From NCBI RefSeq assembly GCF_000002865.3, contig NW_001865045.1:427545-491544 (forward strand): 64,000 nt of DNA, in the 5' to 3' direction. The stretch comes from Monosiga brevicollis MX1 (taxonomy: Eukaryota > Opisthokonta > Choanoflagellata > Craspedida > Salpingoecidae). The stretch's first letter is position 1. Each line of letters opens with the position of its first letter. The notes below the pieces were generated by a model, which did not search any database, had not been told where the DNA came from, and saw only the letters and a program-made list of their open reading frames with translations. The position numbers and the translations under genes were made by a program. This document shows, piece after piece, positions 38,301-49,372 of this stretch.

Positions 38301-38775
38301 GAAAGACCATCGTCGCCAGAGCACTGTCCTCTGTGTCAACCGAACCGGCCCGGCATGAAATGCCCCATGTGCGTTTCAAGGCAGTTGAAAATAACCGATG
38401 GACGCGCCTCAGCCAGCCCTCTTTCTCGTGAAAAGGATCATCGAAAGTACAGAACAAAGTGTCATGATGAATTTGACCATCATGGAAAAAGCGAGGGTTT
38501 CGCGGCAGAGGAAGTGATCACTGAAGGAATTGTGTGCGTGTGCGTGTTTTACTCTTGTCCGGTGTGCTAGGTCGTGGTACTGTGGCCGCGGTCAAGGGTT
38601 GAGCGGCTCAAACGAATCTTGTGCCGTTGTGGTCAATTCAGGTGTGATGAATGAGAGTGAGCGTGGAGCTCTGAGAGTGAATAAAAGTCACAACAGCAGT
38701 TGTTCACCTCTCTGTGTATTTTTTCTCTGACATTCGGCATAGCACATCACCAAGCCAAACTTTTTGTTAATTAAA
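35341..38775. other. Gene-poor stretch, purine-skewed
   Basis: From about 35460 to 36960 the plus strand is strongly purine-rich (GA/AAAG-type). It is read as long Pro/Ser/Phe-rich open frames on the other strand that I do not believe. 37185-37211 is a short GT repeat. From 37000 to 38770 the sequence is AT-richer; open frames (e.g. 37015-37650 and 37981-38457, minus) lack splice partners, repeats or family motifs. The promoter of the small C2H2 gene is at the left end. I see no transposon, tRNA or ncRNA here. Confidence 0.5.
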
Positions 38776-39947
38776 AGAATGGTTCTTCTTCAGGCGTCAA
38801 CTCGCGGTTGACCACTGGATCATAGTCTTGTTCGTTACTTTTGTTGCTGGGCAGCTTCATGTGAATGATAGAGTCGGCGAGGTCTTTGTTCCTTTCTTAG
38901 CAGCACGGAAAATTTGAGCTGCGCGCATGGTTTGCACAGTCGGACCGCCGGGGAGTATCGACCAGTCGTCGTGTAATGACAATATTAAGCTACGCGAGAA
39001 TACGCATGTTGTCGACGCACGCACACACACGCACATGCACGCATACACATATAAGATGGCATGGATTTTCTGGCACAGCAAATGGCGACAAACACCGGGA
39101 AAGCACACCATCGAGTTGAATGCTTCGTGGCACGTCATACCTTGATATGTTTGCCAACCTCCGGATCAAATATCTCGACCAACTTTCACGATTTGCTCTG
39201 GAAGAAGAAAAATGTTAGCCTCTGGGAGGACTTGCGAGGTACCCAAGTGAATGATGAAGCGGTTCCAATCATTGTAGCTCAAAGTGGTGAAGCGACCAAA
39301 AAGCAACTCCATGGTCTTCCACCCAACCAAGACGTCGTCCTAAAGAACGAACCATACTCAGACGCTCCATGGAAGCGCCAAATGTTGAAGCCTGGCCATC
39401 ACACAATTGAGATATATCGATGTAGCAGGGGAGTACAATATCGTCGTTGATGATGGTAGCAGCATGATTTGCCGGCCATTCACCGGCAGCGAAAAGTTCA
39501 AAGTTGGCATCGTTAAGATTGTGATAGTGGTGCTTCACAGTCTCCGTGTTCGGTTTGCAGCTGTCCTTCCGCTGGGAGTTCATGGGCTGGCGATGAAGGA
39601 GCGCTGGTCAGACCGGTAGAAGATCCGTGTTCGGTCTGTGAGTCCTCACAGCTCCACAGGGCATCAAGATCCAATCTTGGCCCTGTTTTGCATTTCTTTG
39701 GTGCCCTTGAGGCTCGATCCGACCGGTCCACAGCCCGCTTCGGCCCAGTGCGCGCAGTGGTTGACCGGCGCCGCCGGGCATAATATGGTGGCGGGTTTGG
39801 ATTTGCTCGCAAGCTGGCCACCATTTTATTCCATTCAGGGTCGCAGGGGAAGAGCTCACCCTGGTAGGTGGAGGCAGACGGCTGAAGCGATCGCGACGAT
39901 GACTGAGCCGACGAAGCGGCATCGGTACCTTCCGGTCTTGCTGCCAT
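38776..39947 (-). CDS. Orphan gene, unrecognised
   Basis: The ATG at 39947 opens a Ser/Arg/Pro-rich N-terminus (MAARPEGTDAASSAQSSSRS; YYARRRRSTTARTGPKRAV), probably disordered and nuclear by its basic patches. Downstream exons look folded: NFELFAAGEWPANHAATI (about 39500), VGWKTMELLFGRFTTLSYND (about 39320-39260), possibly FDPEVGKHIK (about 39145). A last exon ends LTPEEEPFF at TAA 38776 and contains ADSIIHMKLPSNKSNEQD. A textbook polypyrimidine acceptor is visible near 39185. The exon phases could not all be reconciled, so the last exon could belong to a separate gene. No known family is recognised. Confidence 0.4.
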
Positions 39948-40299
39948 GGTGTCGACTGCAAACTGACCGTTACAGAACCGTTACAGAACAAGTCGTTGTC
40001 AGTAAAAGTTTTAAAACCCTCTCTCACCCGCCCGCTTCAAGCTCAAGACGCTTCGCGGCCATATTTGACAAAACGAGAGGAAACTTGGCTACAGCACACT
40101 TATGAAACCTTGATAGTATTTTACTTCTTTAGTAAAATTTTTTTCTTGTAGGTGTTTTTGGCTTGTTCGGGAAAGAAACCGCTGTTTCTCGAGTCTGACA
40201 AAAACAAGTTACAAGGAACTTTGACTGCACCTCACATTATTGTACTTCAAATGTTTCACTTCTGAATTTTGGCGGGCAGGAGCGCTGATCATTATTTAG
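39948..40299. other. Intergenic, AT-rich
   Basis: Between two minus-strand orphan genes. It includes the AT-rich stretch 40100-40270. An imperfect tandem of the 11-mer ACCGTTACAGA occurs at 39968-39988. No gene is seen. Confidence 0.5.
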
Positions 40300-41650
40300 T
40301 CACACGTTAAAAGCTCCCATGGCTGTGATGACGTCGTTGTGCTGTTGCAGTGACTGAACTATCTTGTCGTCTGCCGGAAGACCGACCTGCTGCTGCAAGT
40401 AGTTCAGGAGGTCTTGAGCGAAGACAGGTCTCTCTTGCGTCTTGGCACATTCCAAGAAATGGCTCATAGATCTAATAACATTATCATTGTGAGACGGTTT
40501 CAATGTTGAGAAAAGAAGAATGAAAGCAAGTCCGGAGTGAGTGGGCACGCAGGAATGAGCGAAGGCAGCAGGGAAGGGACGGGCAGAAAGGGGGAACAAA
40601 AAACCCATTGAATGAGAAAGCGAAAGGCTCGAGTAAGCCAAGACAAGCATAGGATAATTGCCGAAGGATCAATGCACAGGAACATACTTCGTCAGCTTGT
40701 GTCGGAGTCTTGCACGAGCTGTGTCTAGAGCACTAACTCTAAGAGTGCGGCAAGTGCATTGCAAATCACACTCCCGAGATGATTGAGGCCCGCGCAGAGG
40801 CGGCACGAAATAATCGTCACGTTGTAAACGAGAGATGCAGCACTGCCTGAGCAAAGCATAGGTCGAAATGCACAGGCAAAACAGGTTAAAAGTTACTCTG
40901 AAGCAACCCAGCGTAATGTCGTTCTGCTTCAAAATCAACCTCATCCGACGTGCACATTCGTAGAAACCAAAAAGCTTCACTTGGCACGCGGCGCCACCGG
41001 GAACGGGAGACACCCAAGAGAAACTGGTGCGCGTGGAGTCACAGATATCCCGGCACAAGCACTCGCGCATATATTTTGGGCCCTCTTTGGTCGTTCGCGA
41101 TGTGATATAGGCGTTCAGCTCGACATTGTTCACGCAAGTTTGATACAGCTCCATTCCAATAAGCCTCGCAAGTAGTGGAAAGCCATGGCATCAGCCCAGT
41201 TAGCTGGTGGGTTACGTAGGCGAGCTAGTAGTAAAAGCGCTCCCGTGAAGGATTGCAGAGCAGCTCCGTGCTCTGGACCAAGCATGTCGATGAACTTGGG
41301 CCGCCTTTTAGCACGCTTCTCAGTTCCATCCTCTAAGCTCTTGTGACGCTTGGCAGAAAGTTCATTTTTGCATTCGGCGTGCGTGCTCTTAGCAATATCC
41401 TTCTCTTGACGTGCTTGGAGCGATATGATCTCGCGCTGCATCATCTTGACGGTTTTGACGAGTAATGTAGTCCTTTCAGCCTCCACCTGCCGCGCCTCGC
41501 GCTCTTGAAGAAGCAAGCAATAGAAGGCACCGATCATGTTGAGGGCATCGGGTTGCCTAAAGATACCCACAAACAGTCATTGATGCGAGGCTTCATGATC
41601 GACAGCTCGGCAACGAAGTGGGCGTACGCTAAGTCGGGTGGGACCGCCAT
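40300..41650 (-). CDS. Orphan gene with coiled coil and basic patch
   Basis: The first exon starts at ATG 41650 (MAVPPDLA) and joins over an 85-nt intron, in phase, to PDALNMIGAFYCLLLQERE. A coiled coil (EAERTTLLVKTVKMMQREII, LQARQEKDIAK) and a Lys/Arg-rich patch (AKRRPKFIDMLGPEHG) follow, then a helical segment, FTGALLLLARLRNPPANW. A further exon (about 41154-40900) contains STRTSFSWVSPVPGGAACQV and FGFYECARRMRLILKQ. The final exon (about 40475-40300) reads MSHFLECAKTQERPVFAQDL, then QQQVGLPADDKI. The joint near 41160 is unclear because two frames are open there. The function is unknown; the size and charge suggest a nuclear or nucleic-acid-associated protein. Confidence 0.4.
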
Positions 41651-41817
41651 GCTGGCCGAGGTGACGCCACTGGCCAGTGGGAGATGAAAATACTTCGTGC
41701 TCCCCTGTCTCGCTGTTTCCAACGGTCGATTCAGCAGCACAAAATGGACAAAAACCGATTTTTCTGCCTTTTTTTTTTCTTCTGTGCGATCTGACACAAG
41801 GTAACGGCAAAAAAAAA

Positions 41818-43050
41818 ATGGCGCCGGGAGACGATTTGGCGCGCTCGAAACCTCCCCGCAAAAGGCATCATCGGTCTTTGGATATCGACGACTATGATTT
41901 GCCGGATTGGTTCCCGACTACTAATTGGCGCTCACCAACCCATCAGCCAGACGTTGCGCCGTGCGGCAGCTTGCTTCATAACGATCCAAATCACTCGAGC
42001 ATTCCTGACGTCACACAGGGGCTGCGTCCCGATGCATCACAGGCGAGTAATACCTCCTCCTCTGGCTCCTCCAGCTCATCCAGCTCCTCCAGCTCCTCCA
42101 GCTCCTCCAGCTCCTCCAACTCCTCCAACTCCACCGACGCTCCCAACGCTCCCGTCCAAGGAAAGGATGTGTGCATTGTCAAGCCGCAGCCAGCCTCGGA
42201 TCCGAAGCTTCGCCTGAGTTTTGCATGGACAAGGTACTTGATCGCACTTGCCCGCGCTGCGCCGTATCTTACGACGGTATGTTACTTTGGTAGAACGCAG
42301 GGACGCCGAATCTCCTGTTTGTCCGTCGATGAGCTCTCTTCAAAACTGAACGTTCCAGACTTGAGCCAGCAGCTTTCTCGTGGAAGCTATAATCTCTACA
42401 CGCGTCTGAGCTGGGGAACACGCATTTCTGTAAGGGGCGTGCAGCCGGGCGAATCTTTGCTTCGCCCGGATCCCAGCGCCGTTGGTTCAGCGTCGACAGA
42501 CTTGGACGCCGATGCTGCTCGCCATCAGCTTGTTCTTGCGTTGGATGGTCTACGCCCGACCTACCTGTTATCCTTCGCGGATGGCAGCCAAGGTTAGTTG
42601 GTCTGTTATTGCCAATGTTGCTTTCGGTTGGATGGCAGGTGAAGTGAGCCACGGGGCGTGGAAAGGGGGGTGGGGGGCGGACGCAGGCAGGCAGCAGGCG
42701 GCTTTGTGACCATGACCCTGGCTGTGTCAGGGCTTTTTGTTGCAGGCGTGCAAGACCGGGCTTCTGGTCAGCGTCACGTATTGTTTATTCCCGTGATCAA
42801 TGTTGTTCCCGTTGATCAAGTGAGGACGCTTGTGCGCCGCTTCTCTGGGCTTGACTCCGTCGCTCTCCAGGAACAAGAGCGACTGGTCGTGCACGCCATG
42901 AACATAAATGATGTTTGCCGTGTGTCGGTTCTCAATCACGACTGTAACGAAACCATCACATGCCAGACCAGCGGCTGTCGGCCATCTCTACACCCCGCCT
43001 GGTTTGTTGTGACGCCTGTTTGGGATTCCGATCGAGGTGTGGCCGCGTAA
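41818..43050 (+). CDS. Orphan Ser-rich protein
   Basis: Two exons with an in-phase join: 41818-42592 and about 42747-43050, giving roughly 360 residues. The start is MAPGDDLARSKPPRKRHHRS in an AAAATGG context. The N-terminal third is basic, then low-complexity with a pure Ser run of about 20 residues from CTCCAG-type repeats. The rest looks like a folded beta-rich domain: KDVCIVKPQPASDPKLRLSF, YLTTVCYFGRTQGRRISCL, SRGSYNLYTRLSWGTRIS, and in exon 2 HVLFIPVINVVPVDQVRTL and VHAMNINDVCRVSVLNHD. The start is 167 bp from that of the divergent orphan at 41650. No family is recognised. Confidence 0.5.
42052..42132. repeat. Coding (CTCCAG)n-type trinucleotide/hexamer tract
   Basis: CTCCAGCTC repeats in exon 1 of the orphan at 41818, encoding poly-Ser. 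On the other strand it reads as an artefactual Leu-Glu-Glu repeat. Confidence 0.9.
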
Positions 43051-43613
43051 TATTCTTTTTTTTTTCTCAAATTAATTCAACAACAAGGTTCCAAAGCCCT
43101 TCATAAGTACGCACCGACGAAAGCACTGTCAGACTTTAACGGTGATAGGCACGAAGGCAGGACAAGAAACGGTGCTGAGATCGGCTCGAGATCAAGTGCC
43201 CGCTTACCGATGGGGATTGGGATGGGTTTCTGATTACTCCCGGATGATGGAATGCTTGAAAACCCCCAAAAAGAGGGTCAGTTAGACAAGAGCATCAGAC
43301 CGAGTGAACAGGGCATCAACGGTACAGTATGCTCTCGCTTCCCAGTACAACAACCGCGCCCAATGCCTAATCCAAACCAGTCTGGCTGCCATTTGTCAAA
43401 GCAAGCCCTCTCTCTCTGTTATCGCACCGAAAGGTAAAGAATTAGAACAGAACAGAAGAAAATCAATGTCGTGTTTCTCCTCCCAAGACAACGGGGTTTT
43501 AAGCATGACACTACAATGAACTGATGACAGCCGTCGCTTTGGCGCAAAATGGGCCGGAAAAATAAGCACAAGGGTCAGGAATACTTGGAGAAGGGGAGGG
43601 CCAGGTTGGCACA
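43051..43613. other. Convergent intergenic
   Basis: 3' ends of the Ser-rich orphan (+) and the nuclease-kinase gene (-). A T-run lies at 43057-43067. No gene is seen. Confidence 0.55.
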
Positions 43614-46010
43614 TTAACGTCGAGGACTGCCCGTGGCCTTGCCAAGCCCAGCAACATTGTCTGGCGGCAAAAGCGAGCACCTCTGACACAGCGTGGCAGC
43701 GTCATCCAGCTGCAGCTCTTCCAACGCAGCCACCAGCTGCTGACGAGCCTCGTCGTCCTGCAAAAACTTCTCCATGACACGTGCCAAGGCAAAGCCATCG
43801 TGCTCCTTCTGCATTGGCAAATTCCGCCGGGCTAATGGATGACGAAAAGGCTCCAGCGGCTCTCCTTCCCTGGCAAAATTGGAGGCATAGACGGGGTTGT
43901 GGGCAGGATTAGCAGCAAGAAACCTGCCGAGATCAAAGTCGATGAGAAAGGCCGCAGGATGCCCTTCCCAGTCGCTGCAAAAAAGAATGTTGCGAGGAAG
44001 AATGTCGCCGTGCACAAAGTCAACGCTATGGATGGCCTTCAGTTGGTAGATGACCTGGACCAGTTGCTCAATCTCGACGGTGTCTGCCGGCTTCACGTAA
44101 GGGTAGCTGAGCACATCCACGGCAGTTGCAAGCCTCGCCACCTCCCACTTCTGATAGAATGAGCCTGCCACATCCAGTTGACTGAGTATTGTCAAGATTC
44201 GGTCGTCAGGCGGGTAGCGGCGATCTTGGTAAGACACACACTGTGCCGAGAGGCTGCTGCAGAGATTTGCCGTGCGTCCCCAGTAGTCAAAGTGCTTGAA
44301 CACCTTGCCTTGCTCCTTGTTTTGCTTCCCGATGCTGTAGACCTGCACGTTGGGACCATACGAATCCTTCAGATTCCACTTGCAGAGGTGGTCAAAAGGG
44401 CAAGGAAATGGTTGTGGAGGCAGCCGTGGCCGCGATAGAGTCTGAGCACCTGCCCTATCCAGCAAGCGCGCCAAATCCCCTTGCACAAATTCCTTGCAAG
44501 CTCGCAAGATGCTTTCTACCTGCCGCGAATCTTCTTTAAAATTTGCGGCACCGAGGCGCAAAAAGAACAGCCCCGATGTCCTCGGCTTCGCGTTCGAACT
44601 GTCAATCTCGAGCAATGGCAGAATCTCTGCCAGGCAACCCTCAAACTGCTCCCATCGAACATCAATCACTTGCAAAGCCAGGTAGGCGCTGACATTGTCT
44701 CCCACCACGTTGATGTTGATGATGGGCCACAAAATGTCCTTCCGCCGAGTCAGCGATATGTCGCTGTTGCTCTCATACAACGTTGGAATGGCCCCCAGTC
44801 GCAAGAGCTCGTTGGCAACCTGGCCCCCATATTCTTGGAACGGCTGCTCCTGCTTTTTGCACTCGCCCATGACGACAACGTGATGGTTGTCGTCAAAGCC
44901 CGCCCAATCAACGTGGGTGCCGTAGGAACCGATGGCGTACTGATGGACAACATTCAGGCCAAAGTAGCGCTGCAACACAATGGAAACTCGCGAAGAAATG
45001 CTGGGCTCCTGCTGGAGTTCAGTCATCTGGGAGTCGCGTTGAGCTTTGACCGCCCACCGAAGACCTTCCATTAGCGCCTCGCTGCTCTTCCACTGGCCAT
45101 CCGCGCAAAGCTCATCAATGCGCTTGGCAATTTTCGCTGCAAGGTAGTGGTGGCTGCAGGGAAGCTCTGCGACCACGGTGCCAAGGAGTTCGTTTGCAGC
45201 GGTCAGAGACAAGGTTTGTGAGGGCGCCTTTGAAGGCATCTGGCCACGTGACTCGGACGGTGGTAGCAGTGTCCATGTGAAGCCTGCACACGCATGTAAA
45301 CCAAAAGACGATCCTGCGCGTGAGACTTGCCCGACAGGTGCTTAACGATTGTAGTAGGCGCGCGGGGGTACAGTAATGACCAAGTGCAGGCGTAATGTGG
45401 GGCCAGGCAACGACGAACACACCTTCCAGGGGGTACAATTCGTTCATCCTCTCGGCAGAGGGCATGTTGTTGACTTCGTCGACAAATGTTTCAAAATCAT
45501 CATCAGGCATTGCCACCAACTTGTTCCATAAAGCCTTTTCGTATTGCAGCGCAAGGGTGAACATGCCCTTCAAGACTCTAATCTGTCAACCGGACCACGT
45601 GAGCATCAGAGGCAGCAGGCCTTGTCTGTTGTAACGAATCGAGACGAAACACGACGAACCTTGTCGCGACTTGTTTTCCGTTTGAGCTTGAGCTGTGCTG
45701 CTGCTTTTTCCTCGGCTGCGGCTGCTAGCTTGCGCTCCTCGAGCTTGCGCTCCTCGGCTTCAGCGTCCAGCCTCTGCTGCTCAAGCTTGCGCTCCTCGGC
45801 CAGCCTCTGCTGCTCAAGCTTGCGCTCCTCGGCTTCAGCGTCCAGCCTCTGCTGCTCAAGCTTGCGCTCCTCGGCTTCCGCAGCCAGCCTCTGCTGCTCA
45901 AGCTCAATGAGAGCTTGGATCTGAGCTTGGATGTGGCGATGTTCTTCCTCGCTTGTGCTTTGGAGCTGCATTTGCTTCATTTGCTCCATCAATGCTGAAA
46001 ATTCAGCCAT
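43614..46010 (-). CDS. Coiled coil + PD-(D/E)xK nuclease + protein kinase (Crinkler-like)
   Basis: Three exons join in phase: 46010-45660, 45582-45423 and 45283-43614, giving 726 residues. Residues 1-117 form a Gln/Glu/Arg coiled coil with imperfect repeats of LEQQRLDAEAEERK. A helical linker (LWNKLVAMPDDDFETFVDEV) leads to a restriction-endonuclease-fold region: GSYGTHVDWAGFDDNHH then VVVMGECKKQEQPFQEYGGQ, where the Asp and E-x-K match the PD-(D/E)xK core. The C-terminal half is a kinase: Lys in KVFKHFDYWG, catalytic loop FVHGDILPRNILF and metal-binding FLIDFDLGRF. The REase-kinase pairing is known from Crinkler-type (CR) effectors and related eukaryotic host-defence or conflict proteins. 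No Crinkler ubiquitin-like header is seen; a coiled coil replaces it. All motifs are intact. The biological role is inferred. Confidence 0.75.
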
Positions 46011-46456
46011 GATGCACGGTGCCAAAAAAAAAAAAAACAGCAACCAAGTTCAAAAAAAAAGAAGAAAAAAAATGGAAAATGGAAATGACTGACTTTTATT
46101 TATGTTCAACGGTCCATTTTGACATACGCTATAATTAGACGAAGAGGTGTTGTTTTTTTGCTTCTTGTCTTCACACACTCGTGTACTGTGTCCTTGGCAC
46201 TGCGCTTGGGCGGCATGGCCACCCGACCCAAGGAAAAAAGTGGAGCTCGGAGCGTCGCCGCAATCACGCGCGCCCCGCTGCTCGGACCCAGATGTCAAGA
46301 GATAATAGAGAGTCGTCCAGCTTCAGCTAAGCCGATTGGCACCGCAGTCAGGCCGCGATCACGCTCGATAGCATCAAATACAGGATTGAGACAATTGATA
46401 AGCAATCAATTCCGATACAATACGACGCCAGGTGCACCATCGATTGGGTGGCACAA
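46011..46456. other. Intergenic, nuclease-kinase promoter / fucosidase 3' end
   Basis: A-rich directly upstream of the nuclease-kinase start (46026-46090), then unremarkable sequence. The small plus frame at 46119-46460 lacks support. Confidence 0.5.
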
Positions 46457-48349
46457 CTAGGGATCGGGACAGGGCTTGAAAGCCGCAAAGGCGAGAATGA
46501 CGGGCGAAGCTACGGCCGAGTCAACGGTTAGGCGGGCTGCAGTAAGCGAACTGCTTGGCCCCGAGCCCAGGACAATGCGTTTGTGGCCGATGGCCGTGCC
46601 ATTGGCAAAGGGCATCCAGTCACCGGTTTCCACCTGCACATCGATGTGCCATTGTCGCACACGCTCGTCAAAGTCAATGTCTTCCTGCAAGATAAATCGA
46701 TCAACAGGAGTGGCTGGCGATGGCAAGGTCAGCAAGACTGAGCTACTGTTGCCACTCATATTGGCTACTGGCATGCCGTAGCACGCTCGAGCCCATGCAC
46801 CAAGTGCGTGGTACACCGCCGAGGCATCACTTGGTACATTGCCCGTGTCGTTGATCGCAAAGTCCAGCTCAAGCACCTGATTGTTGCCAACCGTCATGTG
46901 ATACACCTGCCGCGGAGTGGTGAGATGACTTGTCAGTGCGATCAGATGACCGCGGTCAAGGACTCGTCGCTCCAACACACCTCCACCATCTGCTGCACGG
47001 AGCGAAGAGCAAATCCAGGCCGCCAAAACCAATGGCCATTTTGCACCTGCAGGGTTCAAAGTTTAGGAGTGTTCATTGCGATGCAGCACGAGAGTGAGAT
47101 GAAAAGACGTCAGGATGCCCTGTTCAATCGCTGGACGTACGTAGGTGTCACCCCCAACGGGACAGTAGTCGCTGGCAGTTGGATCGCCTTGGGCAACAGA
47201 GCAGCCCGTCGCCCAAGTGGGATAACCAGCCAAGCCGCTTTCCGTGCCCACCCACCTGCAGGCACACAGGTAAGGAAAGTACGCAGTGTAGCGGCACATT
47301 TCACCCACAATTGAAAGACCAGCACAAAACCCACACGCAGGTGAAGTCAAGAAGAGTGAAGCAAAAAAGCGCATCGAGCAGCGGGTTTGCTTGGTACGAA
47401 CTTGATGGGGCTGGTAGGAACTGCGTGCCACTGCAAAGGGATGCTCCGTTCCATTTGGCAAGGTGGTCGAGGTATTCCAGAGTAAAAAGCCGCAGCCGTG
47501 TTTGGCGGTGAGGACGGCATGCTTGGCACCCACAGCCCGGTAGTTTTCAACCCAATTGGAGATGTTTAGCCGTGTGGGGTCAAAAAGGGAGGCGTGTGAG
47601 CTATGGACACCCACATTCCAGTTGGTGGGGTTGCAAGCTGGATCGCCGTCCTCCACAAAAGTAGCCATGTTAAAGTGTGTCAACTACCATGCGATCAAGC
47701 AACGCCGCCAAGTCAAGACGTAAGCCAGAGCGGGGCAGGTCTTGGGTAAGTGGAGAAAAAGAGTCGTTCAAAAGCAAGCGGCGAACACACAGAAGGCAGG
47801 ATCTGCAGCGATATTCCTCATGAAAAGATCAAGGTCAATGCAATAGTTTCGGCGTCAAACTTACGCCCATAATCTCATGACGCTGATATGCGGCTTGTTC
47901 AGGGGTAGGAACGGGGACTTGGTTCGTGGCGCATGGCATTTTGCTCCATTCGGCGCGACAGGCAGCCTGCGTTTCGTGGCGCTGGACTGTCACGCACCAC
48001 GGGTCAAGCCAGCCCTCGGCGCCGCGGGGCTGCACTCCAGTGAGCGCTCTGTCACACACGTATTATGTGACGGTGGCCCGGCCCTTTGGACAGGTCTACC
48101 CAATCAATCGAGCAAAAGTTGACGCTGAACCACGGCCAAGCCGGCTCGATGGTCATCAATGGCCACAATCTGTGTTTCTTGGGAAGCCACCCAACCCTTG
48201 AGCTGGGGCAGCTCTGGGAACCGATAGCTTCCCGTGCCCCGTTCATCGAGGACGCAAGGCATATCCGCCGCCGCGCATGGCAACTGTCTGACGAGACACA
48301 ACGCCAATACCCCCAGTAGGAGCGCTTGCACGGGCACTATCCCGCCCAT
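46457..48349 (-). CDS. GH29 alpha-L-fucosidase, central segment missing
   Basis: Secreted or lysosomal fucosidase family. The ATG at 48349 starts a signal peptide (VQALLLGVLALCLVRQLPCA). Exons then give YQRHEIMG, THFNMATFVEDGDPACNPTN, LFDPTRLNISNWVENYRAVG and AKHAVLTAKHGCGFLLWNTS (to about 47394). After the next intron they resume at RWVGTESGLAGYPTW and GDTYV (about 47258-47115), NGHWFWRPGFALRSVQQMVE (about 47045-46980), and VYHMTVGNNQVLELDFAIND in the last exon to the stop at 46457. Family members carry over 100 residues between the LLW and WVGTE boxes, including the WFDGG nucleophile. Here only about 135 nt separate them, and the acceptor phase does not fit the visible donor. The enzyme is probably inactive, or the assembly is collapsed. 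Confidence 0.85.
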
Positions 48350-49372
48350 GTTTTTGGTGGCACGGGCACGGGCAGACAGATCAAACACAAACAAATGCTT
48401 CTTCTCCAAATTAAAAAAATCAAAAATCAAAGATGATGAAGACAACCACGATCAAAGAACAGCAGCGACGCAAAAGGACTGCTTGGGGAACCGCCACGAG
48501 TTCAGCTATACGTTTCTGTTGAGAGTGTACGTATCTAAAGGCAAGGTAAGCTTAATGTAACTACAGTTTGTGTATACATAAAAGCAGTTAATGCTGCTGT
48601 GTATGCTTAACGTGCTGGCACGCGCGCAAACCTCAACTGCCAAAAAAAAAACCGCAGAGAGGATGAAGTTGAGCGGTTTTTTTTGCCAAGAGGCAGCAAT
48701 CGTCCAGCAGGTTCATGCTTCGGAGGATGGGGCGGGGGCTTGGTTAGGGTTAGGGTTAGGGTGCTGATAAGTCGAGGCTGGCCCATGGTCACCGATAGAC
48801 AGCTCAGCCATTTGAACAACCCTATCCGCACTCCCTTTCACGTTTCAGTAGATCAAGATGGTGGCACTGCCGGTGCCTATTTTGGCGTAATTTTCAATGG
48901 TTTTTTGATCATTTTTCAGTAATTTATTTTGACATGTGAAGTTGGCCCTAAAGCAGCCTGAACGTTTTGCTGCTGTTATCCTGTTGATGCCAGCTGTGGC
49001 TGTCGTGCGGGTGATGCTAGCAGGTACACGTGTGCCATGATGGGCCCTGCCGTTTTTCAACCCCATTCTAGATGTGCTTGCCGGGTGACAGCGGGTACTC
49101 GGAAATTCACAAGGATGACATGATGACCTGCGTTTTCAATCAAAAAAGAAGTAAGGTCCGCGAACTAAGTCGATGCCTCAGGTCCAACTCAGGATGCGCG
49201 AAGGATGCTGCCAGTAACCTCATCATAAGCTTAACGTCATGTTAGTTCGCGTTTTTGAGATCGCGCTGCGACTACGACGGCGGAAACACAACAACACCAA
49301 CAAGAAGGAGGAGAAGCGGTCGGATAAGGTTAATCAAGCCGACCAAGCCGATCAAGATCAAATCGGGACAAG
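48350..49372. other. Divergent intergenic fucosidase / sulfatase
   Basis: About 1 kb shared upstream region of two glycan-degrading genes. It contains an interstitial TTAGGG triplet repeat (48744-48761), and an ACAACAACACCAACAA-like stretch just before the sulfatase. No coding exon is seen. Confidence 0.6.
48744..48761. repeat. Interstitial telomere-type repeat (TTAGGG)3
   Basis: Three exact TTAGGG units in a G-rich context (preceded by GGGGCGGGGG). Too short to be a chromosome end, and genes continue on both sides. Confidence 0.9.

Noticed and set aside
41994-42182. Glu-Leu repeat coiled coil on the minus strand
   Set aside because: Antisense of the poly-Ser tract in a better-supported plus-strand gene.
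48744-48761. Chromosome end
   Set aside because: Only three TTAGGG units, with intact genes on both sides.
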